Assembly: GCA_022695795.1 (NCBI GenBank)
Contig: MU404067.1
Span: forward strand, 434,001-498,000
Source: Biscogniauxia marginata
Lineage: Eukaryota; Ascomycota; Sordariomycetes; Xylariales; Xylariaceae
DNA length: 64,000 nucleotides
Direction of reading: 5' to 3'
Position numbers and translations under genes: made by a program. Numbering within the stretch: position 1 is the stretch's first letter; the number at the start of each line of letters is the position of its first letter. This document shows, piece after piece, positions 25,376 to 35,244 of this stretch. The notes beneath the pieces were generated by a model that was given only the letters and a program-made list of their open reading frames with translations, was not told the origin of the DNA and did no database searches.

Positions 25376-25435
25376 TGTTGAAATATAAGCCTCACTAAGC
25401 TATGGCGCATAACACATTTTCCCTAGAAATCAACA
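25376..25435 (+). mobile_element. 60-bp TG...CA element, copy 1
   Basis: The element starts TGTTGA and ends TCAACA (6-bp perfect terminal inversion). Its flanks, gtata and gcata, look like a slightly decayed 5-bp target duplication (4 of 5). It matches the reverse complement of 38395-38453 at all but two positions (one substitution, one indel). LTR-like ends suggest a very short LTR or solo fragment of an LTR element, but the class is not settled. It ends 14 bp before the stop codon of the truncated membrane gene on the minus strand. Confidence 0.65.
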
Positions 25436-25449
25436 GCATATGTGTGGCT

Positions 25450-25710
25450 TCACATCCGAAGCAGCAACCCTATTAGGACGAGCAGTAGATGCGTGACGGC
25501 GACGTCGTCGAGGATTGCGGAACCCCGGGACTCGGAGAGTTCTAGGCCGGCAAACCACAAGATGCCGAGGATCACCAGGGGCACGCAGGCCGGCAGCCAT
25601 GACTTGTTGCCCTGCTGCCCGTGCTTGGCGACGACGAGGGCGGCGGCGAGCAGGGAGAGCGGCCAGAAGACTAGCTCCACGGCGGCGGTGGCGTCCCTTG
25701 CGGAGGACAT
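25450..25710 (-). pseudogene. Truncated DUF7702-like membrane protein, 86 aa
   Basis: One frame with ATG at 25710, giving three hydrophobic segments: ELVFWPLSLLAAALVV, LPACVPLVILGILWFAGL and VTHLLLVLIGLLLRM. The order KHG...SW...GLELSES...LLLVLIGLLLR resembles the N-terminal part of fungal DUF7702 integral membrane proteins (recalled pattern, not searched), which normally have about seven helices and well over 200 residues. Here the frame stops after the third helix, and the 60-bp TG...CA element starts 14 bp beyond the stop. I saw no continuation of the family on the far side. It may be a remnant cut by rearrangement, or a short expressed protein; there is no evidence for either in expression. 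Confidence 0.5.
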
Positions 25711-27073
25711 TATCTGTTTGTCGGTGTCGTTGTTTTTGTGTTTAGTTGTACACTATATCGGATAGGATATGATTATAGGCTGAGGATTGGGAGAAGGTAC
25801 TACCAGTCAATCATTCGATTCTAGAAAGAAGGCGATTATCTGTGCGTTTTGTATTCTCTCGCGGCAAGACTGCCACGGTGGTAGGGTAGGAAGAATAGAA
25901 AGAGAATAAGGGAGAGGGAAGCTCACTGGGGACAGTTACAATGTTATTATATTCAGAGAAGCGCCATTCTAGTTAGCCCTACGTGCTAAGCTCTGAGGCG
26001 CAACGAAACTAGACCATATACATAAGTGTCATGCTAAAGACGAGGACTCTCAGGACCGTCCCAGGCTAAGCTCACCAAAATCTATTTCAAACATCCTAGT
26101 ACTCGGTTTGTGGTATGCTTAGAGTTGGACTTGCCATCTAGTCGCTAAGTAGGACTCAGCCACGGAACACAGGCTCGAGGTTAAACTAGAAGAATGGGCA
26201 GTGTGCACACCACCCAAGAGCTTAGAAGCGTTGTCTAGCGTCGTGAAAAATGGTTCGAGACCGCCGCTCGGCCTGATGGTTGAGTTTAGGGGAGTTGATC
26301 GATAGCTGGTGTAATGCATCTTGAGCGATGCGGATATCAGGTGGAAAAGGGGTAGGGAGTTTGCGTTGCTTTAAAAATAGCTCGAGATGTGCGGCGATCA
26401 GAGTCTTCAATGGCAAGTTTACCTTCACTTTTGAGGAATAATATGCGCTGCATTAGCATCGAATAATCTTATCTTTTTAATTTCTTTTTTCTGTGAAGGT
26501 GTCCATGCCAATTATATGAACCAGCACGACCTTCAGTATTATTACGGGGGTGACTATAGGCGTGTCAGAGCGCAGATACACATGGCTTATACATGAAAGG
26601 CAAGGAGTGTTCCTTCTAGAAGGCTCATAAAGGTGTTTAAAGGGGTATAGATGTGCAAGTGGGCGAATAAGTCAACTTCAAACTTCACTCGGATTGCTCT
26701 CGCCTGTTCAAAGCACTTAGGTTACATCTGTTTAAGGGCAGTGTAGTGGAAGCACCAGAATGGAAAGCAGAATCGCGGAACTACTCACAGTCGTGTAGCG
26801 GCTGCCAGCGAAATAGTACGAAAAAGGAAACGGAAGGTAGTAGGTATAGAGTATCGTAAACACAAGCACAACCTTATTGTCTCGCAGCATGAGAAACATC
26901 TAGCTTTGGTTTGTCGTGTATCGAGTGTGCTTCCCATTTCCAACTCTTCAATCATCGTCAACTTGATGTTCATCATTATTCTACCAGGCCCCATTATCGA
27001 ATAGACGTATACGTCAAGCCTCTACGTATTGCTACTTTCGAGTATATAAGCTACCTGTTTCCCACCGAGAACC
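25711..27073. other. Intergenic, start of the accessory island
   Basis: About 1.36 kb. Two overlapping minus-strand frames near 26119-26428 (67 and 68 aa) have no recognisable motif and may be relics. A TATATAA sequence lies near 27040, about 30 bp before the next ATG. Confidence 0.4.
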
Positions 27074-27932
27074 ATGGTATATTGGGAGCCAATTCGGGTC
27101 GACCGGGCCGTGTACAACAAATTAACCGCGCTCCATGGCATGTTCTTCAGCACACAGTTCATGCGATCTGAGGTCCCGGTCAGTGCCTAGAACGTCATTC
27201 TCCTCAAGAGTCGCCTCAACGATATCGAATGTGCCTCAATTATCGAAGTGCAGGGGGGTATATTGGATTTGTTCCGGGAATGCGTGCGTGTTTACGACCG
27301 ACGTGGTGTTGGCTGCATAGCCTCTGAGTCGTTCTGGCAGGAGGTCAGTACATTTGAATGTTTTAATCTCTCCCTCAAGATGATCTTAAAGACCCCTGGT
27401 AACTGCAAGGTAATGTCGTTACTGACTTTGCCATATGGAATAGGTCTGGCTCAACCTGATCCCGAGCACTTCCAACGAGGCAAGTGCCCATAAATACCTT
27501 GTCAACGTCGTTCACTTCTATGCCCAATCGAGAGAGATGATGCGACGATGGGAACTCGTGGAACGCGAGATGCCTCAGTGGGAGATACAGTGGACGATCG
27601 ACTTTTGGAACCGAAAGACATACGCTCAGAGCTACTGGGACCCTGAAACCACCAACAACCGCCCCAAGAGACAACGGACGATCTGCTCGACAGACGATCA
27701 CTACGACAAGGATGGTATGGAGGCAGGCGCCCTCAGTCCTACCAAAAGACGGAAATCGTCGGACCTTTCCAAATACGTCAAAGACATGACCATAGACCAT
27801 GAAGAGGATGGTACTCCGACGCCCCTGGACAAGGGAAAGCAGCCTGCGGTCGAGACCGACAGTTCGGATCTCAGCAATCTCAGCGAGCTCGACGAGCCTG
27901 GAGAGGATCCCCAGGGGAGCGGTAGCTTTTAA
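27074..27932 (+). CDS. Member 1 of the WFW/coiled-coil family, 5' part possibly broken
   Basis: Two exons are well supported: 27191-27343 and 27444-27932, joined in frame by a GTCAGT...TAG intron (100 nt) with a CTGAC branch point. The joined protein includes ESFWQEVW, then KYLVNVVHFYAQ, then the basic cluster RPKRQR and a polar, acidic tail with another KRRKSS cluster. These line up in order with WFWYLV, VKNVVAFY and RKRLR of the 34412-35224 gene, so I infer distant homology. The ATG at 27074 has the same placement as in the paralogues, but its frame meets TAG at 27188-27190, just before the first solid exon. Either the gene is broken by one stop, or a first intron from after the ATG (GTATAT donor) to that TAG removes it. 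No long coiled coil is apparent, unlike the other members. Confidence 0.5.
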
Positions 27933-28355
27933 GGATACGTGTATGTTAACGCACGAAGCTATTACTGTTGGAATTGTTTCAACTGGCTTTTAGAAGAGAG
28001 AGACCGAGTGGGACATGTATAGTGCTCCGTGGTGGTTTACTGTTCATAAGGTTCTACTCAGTGCTTGGAGATAGGAGAAGAAGGTTATGGATAGGATCAG
28101 TGAGGCCAAGTAGTGCAGTGGACTAGAATAAATACGGCTTGATCTTGCAATACCAATTCTCGACATTTGTTGATCGAGTAATGGCTGGTCCTTAAATGCT
28201 AATAACGGTACGATATCGACCTAGTAGATGTTTATGGTTTCCAAGCTATTATCATCTATACGTCTCTAGGTAAGAGGCCACAGAGCCCATAAGTCAATAC
28301 CCCTGGCTACGAACCTCCTTAGTCACGAGCCATTTTCCCATACGAGATATCGATC

Positions 28356-29030
28356 GAAATTTATCAACTTTATAATTTAAAGAAGCCTTATTAAAACACT
28401 TGATTTTTAGTGTGGCTTTAATTTTTCATAATAAAAATTATTTAATTATGTACTTACTTAATTTTCCTATTTTATTTAAAAGCTATTCAACTCTTTTATT
28501 AACAATATTATTAATAATTTATATCACCGTCTTGGCAATTATCTAGGGACGATGCTCTGGTATTATTCACCTAGTGTTTAACTATCGCGAGTGCCACGTT
28601 GCTAATCACCGTGGCTATATATACCAACTTAGATTGCAAGGCGTCGACGGTTAGTTTAGTGGGGAAGTCGGTCCGTGACCTGATGGTCACAGCGAGATGG
28701 GAAAGGAAAAGGAAAGAGACACCAAATTTACATGTGAAGGATCTGCTTTTATTCCCCTGCATTAGGTATACGTGTTGGTCACTACGTCTATGTGGCTTAG
28801 AAACCAACTAGAAACACGGGACAGGTGGGTACCGTGACTATTTAAATATATATAATGTTATAATATTTTAAAACAATATTTACCTATTAAATAATTAGTT
28901 TTATAAAAACGAGAAAAAAATATAAATATAAATTTCTATTAAATTATTAATGTAAATTAGTTATTATATAATTTTATATATTTCTTGTATGTTATTATTA
29001 TATATTGAAAATGTAGTGATTTTGATGATT
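28356..29030. repeat. AT-rich, probably RIP-decayed repeat island with inserted block
   Basis: The two flanks are almost pure A/T with many TA steps, as left by repeat-induced point mutation in ascomycetes. The middle block begins near 28518 with TATCACCG and ends near 28838 with CGTGACTA. These ends are roughly inverted and resemble mutated TGTCACGG/CCGTGACA LTR ends. The element type is a guess. Confidence 0.45.
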
Positions 29031-29510
29031 TATATGGAAGGTGATGGTTCGTGACTGTAGAGGATGGATCGTAGCCAAGGGTGCTGACTTGCAATAGGTA
29101 CGTACCTTCGCTGTCCTGCATAATAAAGTAGTATAGAAGTAGTATTCACCCACACAATGAAGCCATTCTCGATACCTCAGCAACTACGCGCTACGTGCAA
29201 GGGAAAGGACTCTAACACCACGAGTCTCTATCCCCAGCAACGCTTCTAACCACCCAATCTCTTCCTCATCCACAACGTGTTTCAAGTAACCATACCCACC
29301 ACTCGTTTCTGTCCATTTCTTCGCATTATTGGTTCTGGTGTTCAGTTTGCGCAATAGAACGTCTTCAAGAACGGGCTAATCTTTGCGAGAGCACTGCGAC
29401 CCGACTTCCACCTCACTTCTTCTACTTCAGTCCGCCGCTGCAAATCAAACGACACACCGCAACCACCCACCTTTCCAGTTCCAGGATAATTGACCTATTG
29501 ATCGCATCGG

Positions 29511-29570
29511 GTACGTCTGGTGCAGAATTCCATCTACAAACCAATCAGTATCAATTAACTAGATATATAG
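29511..29570 (+). other. Predicted 5'UTR intron of the 29592 gene
   Basis: Donor GTACGT at 29511, TTAACTAG-type branch region and acceptor TATATAG ending at 29570, leaving a 21-nt leader before the ATG. The same arrangement is seen in the two minus-strand paralogues. Confidence 0.5.
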
Positions 29571-29591
29571 CTCGTTTCAAGCCCGACCATC

Positions 29592-30686
29592 ATGGACCCG
29601 TCGAAGCTACAGAAACCTTCCACGCAGAACTTCTCGGCCAAAAAGGAGCGTGCTCAGGTCGCTATTTCCCAGACCACCAATTACCAGGGCAGTGCCCAAG
29701 AAAACGAGAGCCGTGATGTCCTCACAAATTTCGATATATTCGATTTTACGGGCATGGAAAGGCTTAGCGGTGCCGAAGTAGCCGCCTTCTCCGAAATACT
29801 TTTCTGTTTCCATAAGGGCAGGAAACTCACTTCCCGCATCGTCCTCGGCAGCCTTCGCGATATCTTGACTAAGGCGAGAAAAGAATGGAGCGATTTCGAG
29901 CTCGAAACCGGGAACGCCCCCGAACCCGAGGACGAGCTTCTGTTTTGGTTCATGTTCTGGGACAAGTACCAACCTGGAGAGCAACTTAAGATTGCAAACC
30001 CTACGACATTGATAAGGATGGTCTCGTACTACGGATCGGGGTTCAAGAGCATGCTGAACAACGCGTCCATATACGTGGATCTGGACGGCCTCGAATTATC
30101 TTGCGCAGTGCGCGTAGCCGTGTGGCTTCAGACGACCCAGGACCTCAAGATATCGTGCTCGTTCAATACACCACTTGGCACAGATTTCCGAAAACGTCGA
30201 CGCGTTAGTGGAGGAGCGGATGAGCAACACCGCGGAGACCAGGCACAACTTCAATATGTGCAACAGGAGCTCGGGCAGATGACTTCAGAGCGCGATGAGG
30301 CAAAGAAACAGTGCGCAGAGCTAAGAGGCCTACTGGAGGAAGAAATAAGCAAGAGGGAGGCAATTAGCTTGGCGCTGAAGCACGCAAATAAGCAGCACAG
30401 AGAGAGTTTAGAGCACCAGATGCAGTTTTTAGAATCTTGCATTCGCCGCGAACTTCCCCACGCAGAGACGGCCTATAATGCGACGAACCTATTCGAGTGT
30501 ATCTTGGAGGTGCAATACATCGGAGCTCACGTCGATGACGGCGTTATTGAGAGAACCAATATCAAGAGTACCCTCGAAGACGTCATGCACACGACTTCCG
30601 ATTCCTGGGCAGGGGAGATTTCGTGCGTATGTTCCGAAATCTTATCCGACTGGAGCAATCGAGAAGGAGAGAAGCTGGCGGATTGA
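29592..30686 (+). CDS. Member 2 of the WFW/coiled-coil family, 364 aa
   Basis: A single-exon coding frame. Residues 1-45 are polar. The conserved domain starts at IFDF (49-52), passes FWFMFW (118-123) and VSYYGSGFKSM (144-154), and ends near the basic cluster RKRRR (200-204), which looks like a nuclear localisation signal. Residues about 212-285 form a coiled coil (QLQYVQQELGQM, TSERDEAKKQCAELRGLLEEEI). A further 80-residue C-terminal helical region is not shared with the other members. No signal peptide or membrane helix is present. I do not recognise the family. Order and spacing of the motifs match the genes at 32090 and 34412, though identity is low, so these are old or fast-evolving paralogues. 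The role is unknown; a nuclear or chromatin-associated scaffold is only a guess from the NLS and coiled coil. Confidence 0.75.
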   Translation: MDPSKLQKPSTQNFSAKKERAQVAISQTTNYQGSAQENESRDVLTNFDIFDFTGMERLSGAEVAAFSEILFCFHKGRKLTSRIVLGSLRDILTKARKEWSDFELETGNAPEPEDELLFWFMFWDKYQPGEQLKIANPTTLIRMVSYYGSGFKSMLNNASIYVDLDGLELSCAVRVAVWLQTTQDLKISCSFNTPLGTDFRKRRRVSGGADEQHRGDQAQLQYVQQELGQMTSERDEAKKQCAELRGLLEEEISKREAISLALKHANKQHRESLEHQMQFLESCIRRELPHAETAYNATNLFECILEVQYIGAHVDDGVIERTNIKSTLEDVMHTTSDSWAGEISCVCSEILSDWSNREGEKLAD

Positions 30687-32089
30687 TAGATGGATGGGTT
30701 TGGCGGAAGGGTATTGCGGACGTTGACCGAAATCGTTGCGAAAGGAACCCCTGCGGAAGATGGCTGGTCAGATGACGGATCACGTACGAGAGGAGAGGTA
30801 CATGACTTGGTAAAATTTGCTACCTACACTTGCGACGGTTAGAGATGAGAGGCGTCATCGACACAAAAGGTTTTCACTTGATCTGGAGTCCCGGAATTTC
30901 CCAGTCTGGGCACCTATATGCGTTGCATCATTGAGTTTTATAGGTCGAGAATAGCTTAACCTAGTACGTTCGACAGAGTGCAAATCACAACTCTCTCGGG
31001 TTTCTAATACTACTACTTCGAGTATCTTTATAGTGTGTCTTTTCTTTTCTTCATGAAAATATGATAACCGTAGAATCGCAAATAAGACGTCATGGTACCA
31101 GGAGCCTAGGTACCCGGGTACATATGAATAGAACATATTTCCCGTATCATCCACGACGGTTTTATTTATCTTCGCTCTGTATATACAAACTAAATTTCTC
31201 ACCTTCACGGCGGCACTCCTGGTGAGGAAAAACATAACTGTAGTCATATTAAACCCTATACCTATCCACCGTGAGCGCGGATATATACTGCTATGATAAA
31301 GGTGGCTTGTCTGTCACCTCATGTATCTTGTAGACACTTCACTTTCTATTCCATGTACATAAATGGTACATATACGTGCATCCCATATAGTTTAAATCTG
31401 ATGTTCCTCCAGAGTGGGAGTACATGTCATGATGTCGCTCCGAGTAGATGGGTACAAACGATGTGGTCGGGCAGAGAAATATGCCTAATGGTACCTTATA
31501 AGGAGCCTTCTTACACACAAAACAGCAGTCCTTTCGTTCTCGGCTGGGTCTGTTACCTTAGCTCTCCTTCTCCCTTCCAACCTTAGCCATAATATTTAGA
31601 TACTAGCGAGGATTACTTGAGAGTAGAGAAGAGATTAGAAGGGATTATGTTACTTGTTTCATTATTGGAGTTCTGTATTCGGTCATTTGTTTGTATATAC
31701 ACGTTGTCCCGTGAGCCATTATCCACTCTGTTGAAGAGTACATTCCTTCTGCTCTTATGAATCGAAGCACACACACAAACCGCCGACCACGGAACCGCCT
31801 CATGTGTATCTCTACAGGGCATATCTCAACATCTCTCACCAACTTTGGAGTTTACTCGTTCAAAGCCGTATCCGTTCAACGCCTGCCACAGAAGGCCTAT
31901 GCCATCGCTTATAGTGGGTTGCTTGCATCCATAATAGCCTTCCGACATGTATCCGAGGACCCCTCCATACCTAGCTTCTAGTTTTGAGGTAGTCCGATGA
32001 CTGACCCTCGATTTCTAATCCGCACTGATCGTCTAGTGGGCAATAGTCGTCGAGCCGGCGCGGGACCCTTGGAATCTATAATGATCCTA
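30687..32089. other. Intergenic between converging family members
   Basis: About 1.4 kb holding the two 3' ends. Only short ORFs are seen. A GCCTAGGTAC sequence lies near 31105. Confidence 0.4.
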
Positions 32090-33052
32090 TTAGTCTGCCG
32101 AACCATAATCTGACTTCTGCTTGGGCTTGTATTTACCGTCCTTCTTGTCCGCCTGCGTATCTGCCTCTTCCGGCTCCGACTCGGTCTCCTGGTCGAGCTT
32201 GGCCTGGAGGGCGTCACGCTGAGCGCGAGCCTCATCCCGCTCTCGAGTGATTGCTTCCTTCTCGGCCTTGACTCGCGCGAGCTCGTCTCTTAGGGCCTCC
32301 AGTTCTACAGATCCCTCCTCGGCTTGACCTTCGTGTTCTTGCCCGCGTCTCTTTCGACCATCTCTGATGTCGTTGACTTGGCCTTCCTGGTTAGCTTGGT
32401 TTGCTGGGACGATGTGGACGACGTGGTTCGGCCGCATGGCTTGGTTGGCTCGACCGTTCACAGAATAAGGGACAGTATGGATAGCAACATCTCGATTGCC
32501 CCGTTGAAACTTGGCCGGGAGGTCAACCAGGGCCCCTTGGATACCGATAATGTAGTTGGCACCCTCTGTGAACCAGATCCACTGTAGTATGGCATCGTAG
32601 AGATCGACCTGAACCATCCTGTCCGGCCACAACATATTGGCTCGGCGCATTCCGTTCTTGAAACCGTTGATAATGAAGGTGACGACTTCTTTGACGTGCA
32701 GGTAATTGCCGCCGGAATGAATGAACTTGACCTGGGAGACTTCCTGGTAAACCAGAATCCAGAACCAATCACTGTCGTAAGGCTCCACAGTCGGGTAGTT
32801 GATGTAGGTCTTGATTGCACATTGAACGAGCAAGGCGAGGCCCTTGCTGAGGTGAAAGAAAAAGGGATGCTCGTCAGCCCATGTCAAGGATGCGATCACA
32901 CCCATCCAGCCCCGGTACGATCCTACGGGAGGCGGCCGAACCCCCGCCAAGTCAAAGATAGGCATGCGTAGCAGGCACTCGGTCAACAGATCGCGGTATC
33001 GTGCTACTCGTGCGTCCTCCGCTTGCCGCGCGACGAGCTGGAGGTTATCCAT
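32090..33052 (-). CDS. Member 3 of the WFW/coiled-coil family, 320 aa
   Basis: The start chosen is the ATG at 33052 (MDNLQLVARQ). Motifs in order: PIFDL (31-35), a Y..YPxVEP...DWFW segment ending at 98, VKEVVTF (120-126) followed by INGFKNG, a W-rich stretch to about 162, the basic cluster RKRR (233-236) and a coiled coil at 246-290 (ELEALRDELARVKAEKEAI...ERDEARAQRD), then an acidic-to-basic tail. The Y..YPVE...(D/N)WFW segment and the VK.VV.F...FK.G segment are clearly shared with the 34412-35224 gene. The frame extends 23 codons upstream into a signal-peptide-like sequence, but that stretch overlaps a good predicted intron (33193-33075), so I treat it as an artefact. Soluble, probably nuclear; function unknown. 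Confidence 0.8.
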   Translation of the reverse strand: MDNLQLVARQAEDARVARYRDLLTECLLRMPIFDLAGVRPPPVGSYRGWMGVIASLTWADEHPFFFHLSKGLALLVQCAIKTYINYPTVEPYDSDWFWILVYQEVSQVKFIHSGGNYLHVKEVVTFIINGFKNGMRRANMLWPDRMVQVDLYDAILQWIWFTEGANYIIGIQGALVDLPAKFQRGNRDVAIHTVPYSVNGRANQAMRPNHVVHIVPANQANQEGQVNDIRDGRKRRGQEHEGQAEEGSVELEALRDELARVKAEKEAITRERDEARAQRDALQAKLDQETESEPEEADTQADKKDGKYKPKQKSDYGSAD

Positions 33053-33074
33053 TCTCGAATCTTGAGCAAGAGCG

Positions 33075-33193
33075 CTATTGCTTTGTGTTAGTAATAGTAG
33101 TGTTAATAAAAGTCCATGCAAAGGGTATCTATTTCGGAGCGATTTTTGCTAAGGCTGTAGAAAAAGATGTCAAGATATGAAGAGGTCACTTAC
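33075..33193 (-). other. Predicted 5'UTR intron of the 32090-33052 gene
   Basis: Donor GTAAGT at 33193, ACTAAC branch point and acceptor CAATAG ending at 33075, leaving a 22-nt leader before the ATG at 33052. Confidence 0.65.
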
Positions 33194-34411
33194 CAGCAGG
33201 AAATGGTGACTTGCACAATATTGGCGGCTGGTGAATTCAACTGTATTTGACTCGCACTATATACATCCGACGGTGGAGGAACATGTACAGGTGTGCCAAT
33301 GAGATACTGCTGGGGTGGTAAGGCTGTGGTGAGTAGAGCGATGGTGCTATTACCGGAGGGAGAAGCGTAGGTGTAGTGAGGGGAGAGAGCAATTTCATCA
33401 ATCTCGCCGCGTTGTTTCCTTCCCTTTCTTCAAGGTGCTGCACCATAGTGAATGTACATTCGCCCTGGCAACGAGAGCCCACGCACCAGTTGCCGCGGTT
33501 TCACGTAGGTGTTTATCTGTGGGAGTTGTTAAGCGCAGATGAGGTACCGTGCCAACAGGCAGCTTTCTGTAAGGCTGGATATTGTAGTCTCAAGGCTACG
33601 AACTTATGTTAACCATAAATGCTTATTGCTGCTTTATGCTTGTGCATCACGCGAAGTAGCTGTATTAGTACCTATCTAACTGCAATACATACAAACTTGT
33701 CGTTACAAAATACATTTTAAAATAGGTACCTTGTATGGAAAAAGATACGACTGTCTGAAAACGAGCTAGAACTAGAGATACATCGCCGAAGGAACTTTCA
33801 CGTCCATTTGGCCTTTTTTTCATCTTTCTCGATGATGAATAAATACCAAAATGAAATTAGAAGAAAAAAAAAAGTATTTGGTCCCTTGCTTCTTTCACTT
33901 TTATGAGCCTCTAACAGCAAAACTGTGATAACGGGTCGGTAGGGAGATATCAAAAAGGGAAAGGGGGAATTTCTGTTGCGGGGCGACATATCAAACCTAT
34001 TAGTCCTGCCGTACTATAGGATGTGGATGCATTTGTGTCTTGTAGCATCTTAAAACAAATATTGTACGTCCTTATAAGACGAAGTTCATCAATTTAAATG
34101 GAACCGCATTATCATGTATTGCTATAAATCATCAATGGCCTTTCAGTGCTCACCCAACGAAGACCAGATACTCAAACATCTCATTCTCTCCATAGTATCC
34201 CCTTCCCTGTAATCTTCCTTGCTGGCAGCAGTGGTAGTATTGTCATTCCAGCATATCTCCATGGCATAAGCATGTTGGAAGATGGGCAATAAAATGTTGA
34301 GAGTGTTCTGCTCTTACACTAGGGCTCCTTGTCGGTTGCTGGTGTGTTGTGGTTAGGGTCTTCAGACGCCTTGTCGGGATCTATAACGTATTAGCAGTCT
34401 AGTTCATTGGT
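33194..34411. other. Intergenic between two family members
   Basis: About 1.2 kb containing the promoter of the 33052 gene and the 3' UTR of the next one. No feature beyond short A/T and T runs (for example near 33865) is visible. Confidence 0.4.
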
Positions 34412-35224
34412 TCAATTGGAGGAGCCTTGCTTACTACTAGCATCTTTGGCACCCTTGACATCTCCTAGGGAAATTGGACTTTCTGCAAGCTGGGTGCGTA
34501 GACGATCCAGCACGCTTTGGGCGTGATCACGTTGTGCAACGAGATCTGCGTTCTGCGCCTGTAGCTCGGTAATCCTCTTTCTGGCTGCCTCAAGGTCGCC
34601 GATTTCCTCTTGGCCAGGAGCTTCCAGGCGAAGCCTTTTCCTCTCATTCTCTTGACTAGGGGGTCGGACTAGGACTTTAGCGTTCTGGAAGATCACTGTG
34701 TACAGCTTGCGCTCTGATCGTAAAACCCATTCGGCAAGGAGGGTGAAGAGAGCCCCTCCACCAGCCATGTATACAGGAGAGCTGTTCCCTTTATCGACGC
34801 CCCTCTTGAATGCCATGGTATAGAACGCAACGACATTTTTCACCATGATGTGGTCGATATCTTGTGTTGTAGGTCTAACTTTCCGCGCCGAGTTGCCTTG
34901 ACCCTTCATTGACATCTTGACCAGATACCAAAACCAATTCACGTTATAGACGTTTTCCACGGGGTAGTCTCCATACATGTACAGTGAATGTCTAATAACG
35001 TGACAGATGCCTTGGCTTATAGCGGATTGGTCAGCATACTGCAACAAATCGCTGTCCATGACTACCTGATGGAAAGACTTCAGCTTCTCCCCCTGGTATC
35101 TAGGGGAATTTGTAAAGTCGAACAGGGGCAATCCAGTGAAACGGGACATGCAATTCGCTTCCAGGCGACGGGTCTGAGCAGCCAGGGCAGCGAGATGATC
35201 AGGATGAACCAGTGGGTAGGCCAT
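34412..35224 (-). CDS. Member 4 of the WFW/coiled-coil family, 270 aa
   Basis: A single-exon coding frame starting at ATG 35224. Motifs: PLFDF (33-37), YMYGDYPVEN...NWFWYLV (82-102), VKNVVAFYTMAFKRG (128-142), a helical stretch with LLAEWVL, the basic cluster RKRLR (195-199), and a coiled coil at about 208-247 (DLEAARKRITELQAQNADLVAQRD), then a polar tail. The N-terminal 32 residues align in length with those of the 33052 gene. It sits on the same strand as its nearest relative, 1.36 kb upstream of it, consistent with tandem duplication followed by strong divergence. No known family recognised. No membrane or secretion signal. Confidence 0.8.
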   Translation of the reverse strand: MAYPLVHPDHLAALAAQTRRLEANCMSRFTGLPLFDFTNSPRYQGEKLKSFHQVVMDSDLLQYADQSAISQGICHVIRHSLYMYGDYPVENVYNVNWFWYLVKMSMKGQGNSARKVRPTTQDIDHIMVKNVVAFYTMAFKRGVDKGNSSPVYMAGGGALFTLLAEWVLRSERKLYTVIFQNAKVLVRPPSQENERKRLRLEAPGQEEIGDLEAARKRITELQAQNADLVAQRDHAQSVLDRLRTQLAESPISLGDVKGAKDASSKQGSSN

Positions 35225-35244
35225 TGCGGGTTGAGAGGGATCTT

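Larger units (their letters stand above)
23859..25449. other. Intergenic region rich in simple repeats
   Basis: About 1.6 kb. It contains the Bck1 3' UTR, a (CAT)n run near 24060-24084, a (TAGG)n run at 24536-24558, a long C run followed by a T run near 24867-24910, and a (CTTTT)n tract at 25325-25350. The open frame 24807-25307 on + crosses the homopolymers and is not credible. Confidence 0.5.
27933..29591. other. Intergenic with AT-rich repeat relics
   Basis: About 1.66 kb. Two very AT-rich blocks (about 28356-28530 and 28841-29030) flank a block of normal composition at about 28540-28838. Nothing coding is visible. The last 400 bp should hold the promoter of the 29592 gene. Confidence 0.5.

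Noticed and set aside
26119..26428. Two overlapping minus frames (67 and 68 aa) as a possible frameshifted gene
   Set aside because: No domain is recognisable in either frame and no splice join improves them; left as possible relic only.
33053..33121. Signal-peptide-like N-terminal extension of the third family member
   Set aside because: It overlaps a well-formed predicted intron (GTAAGT...ACTAAC...CAATAG), and the shorter start matches the paralogue in length.
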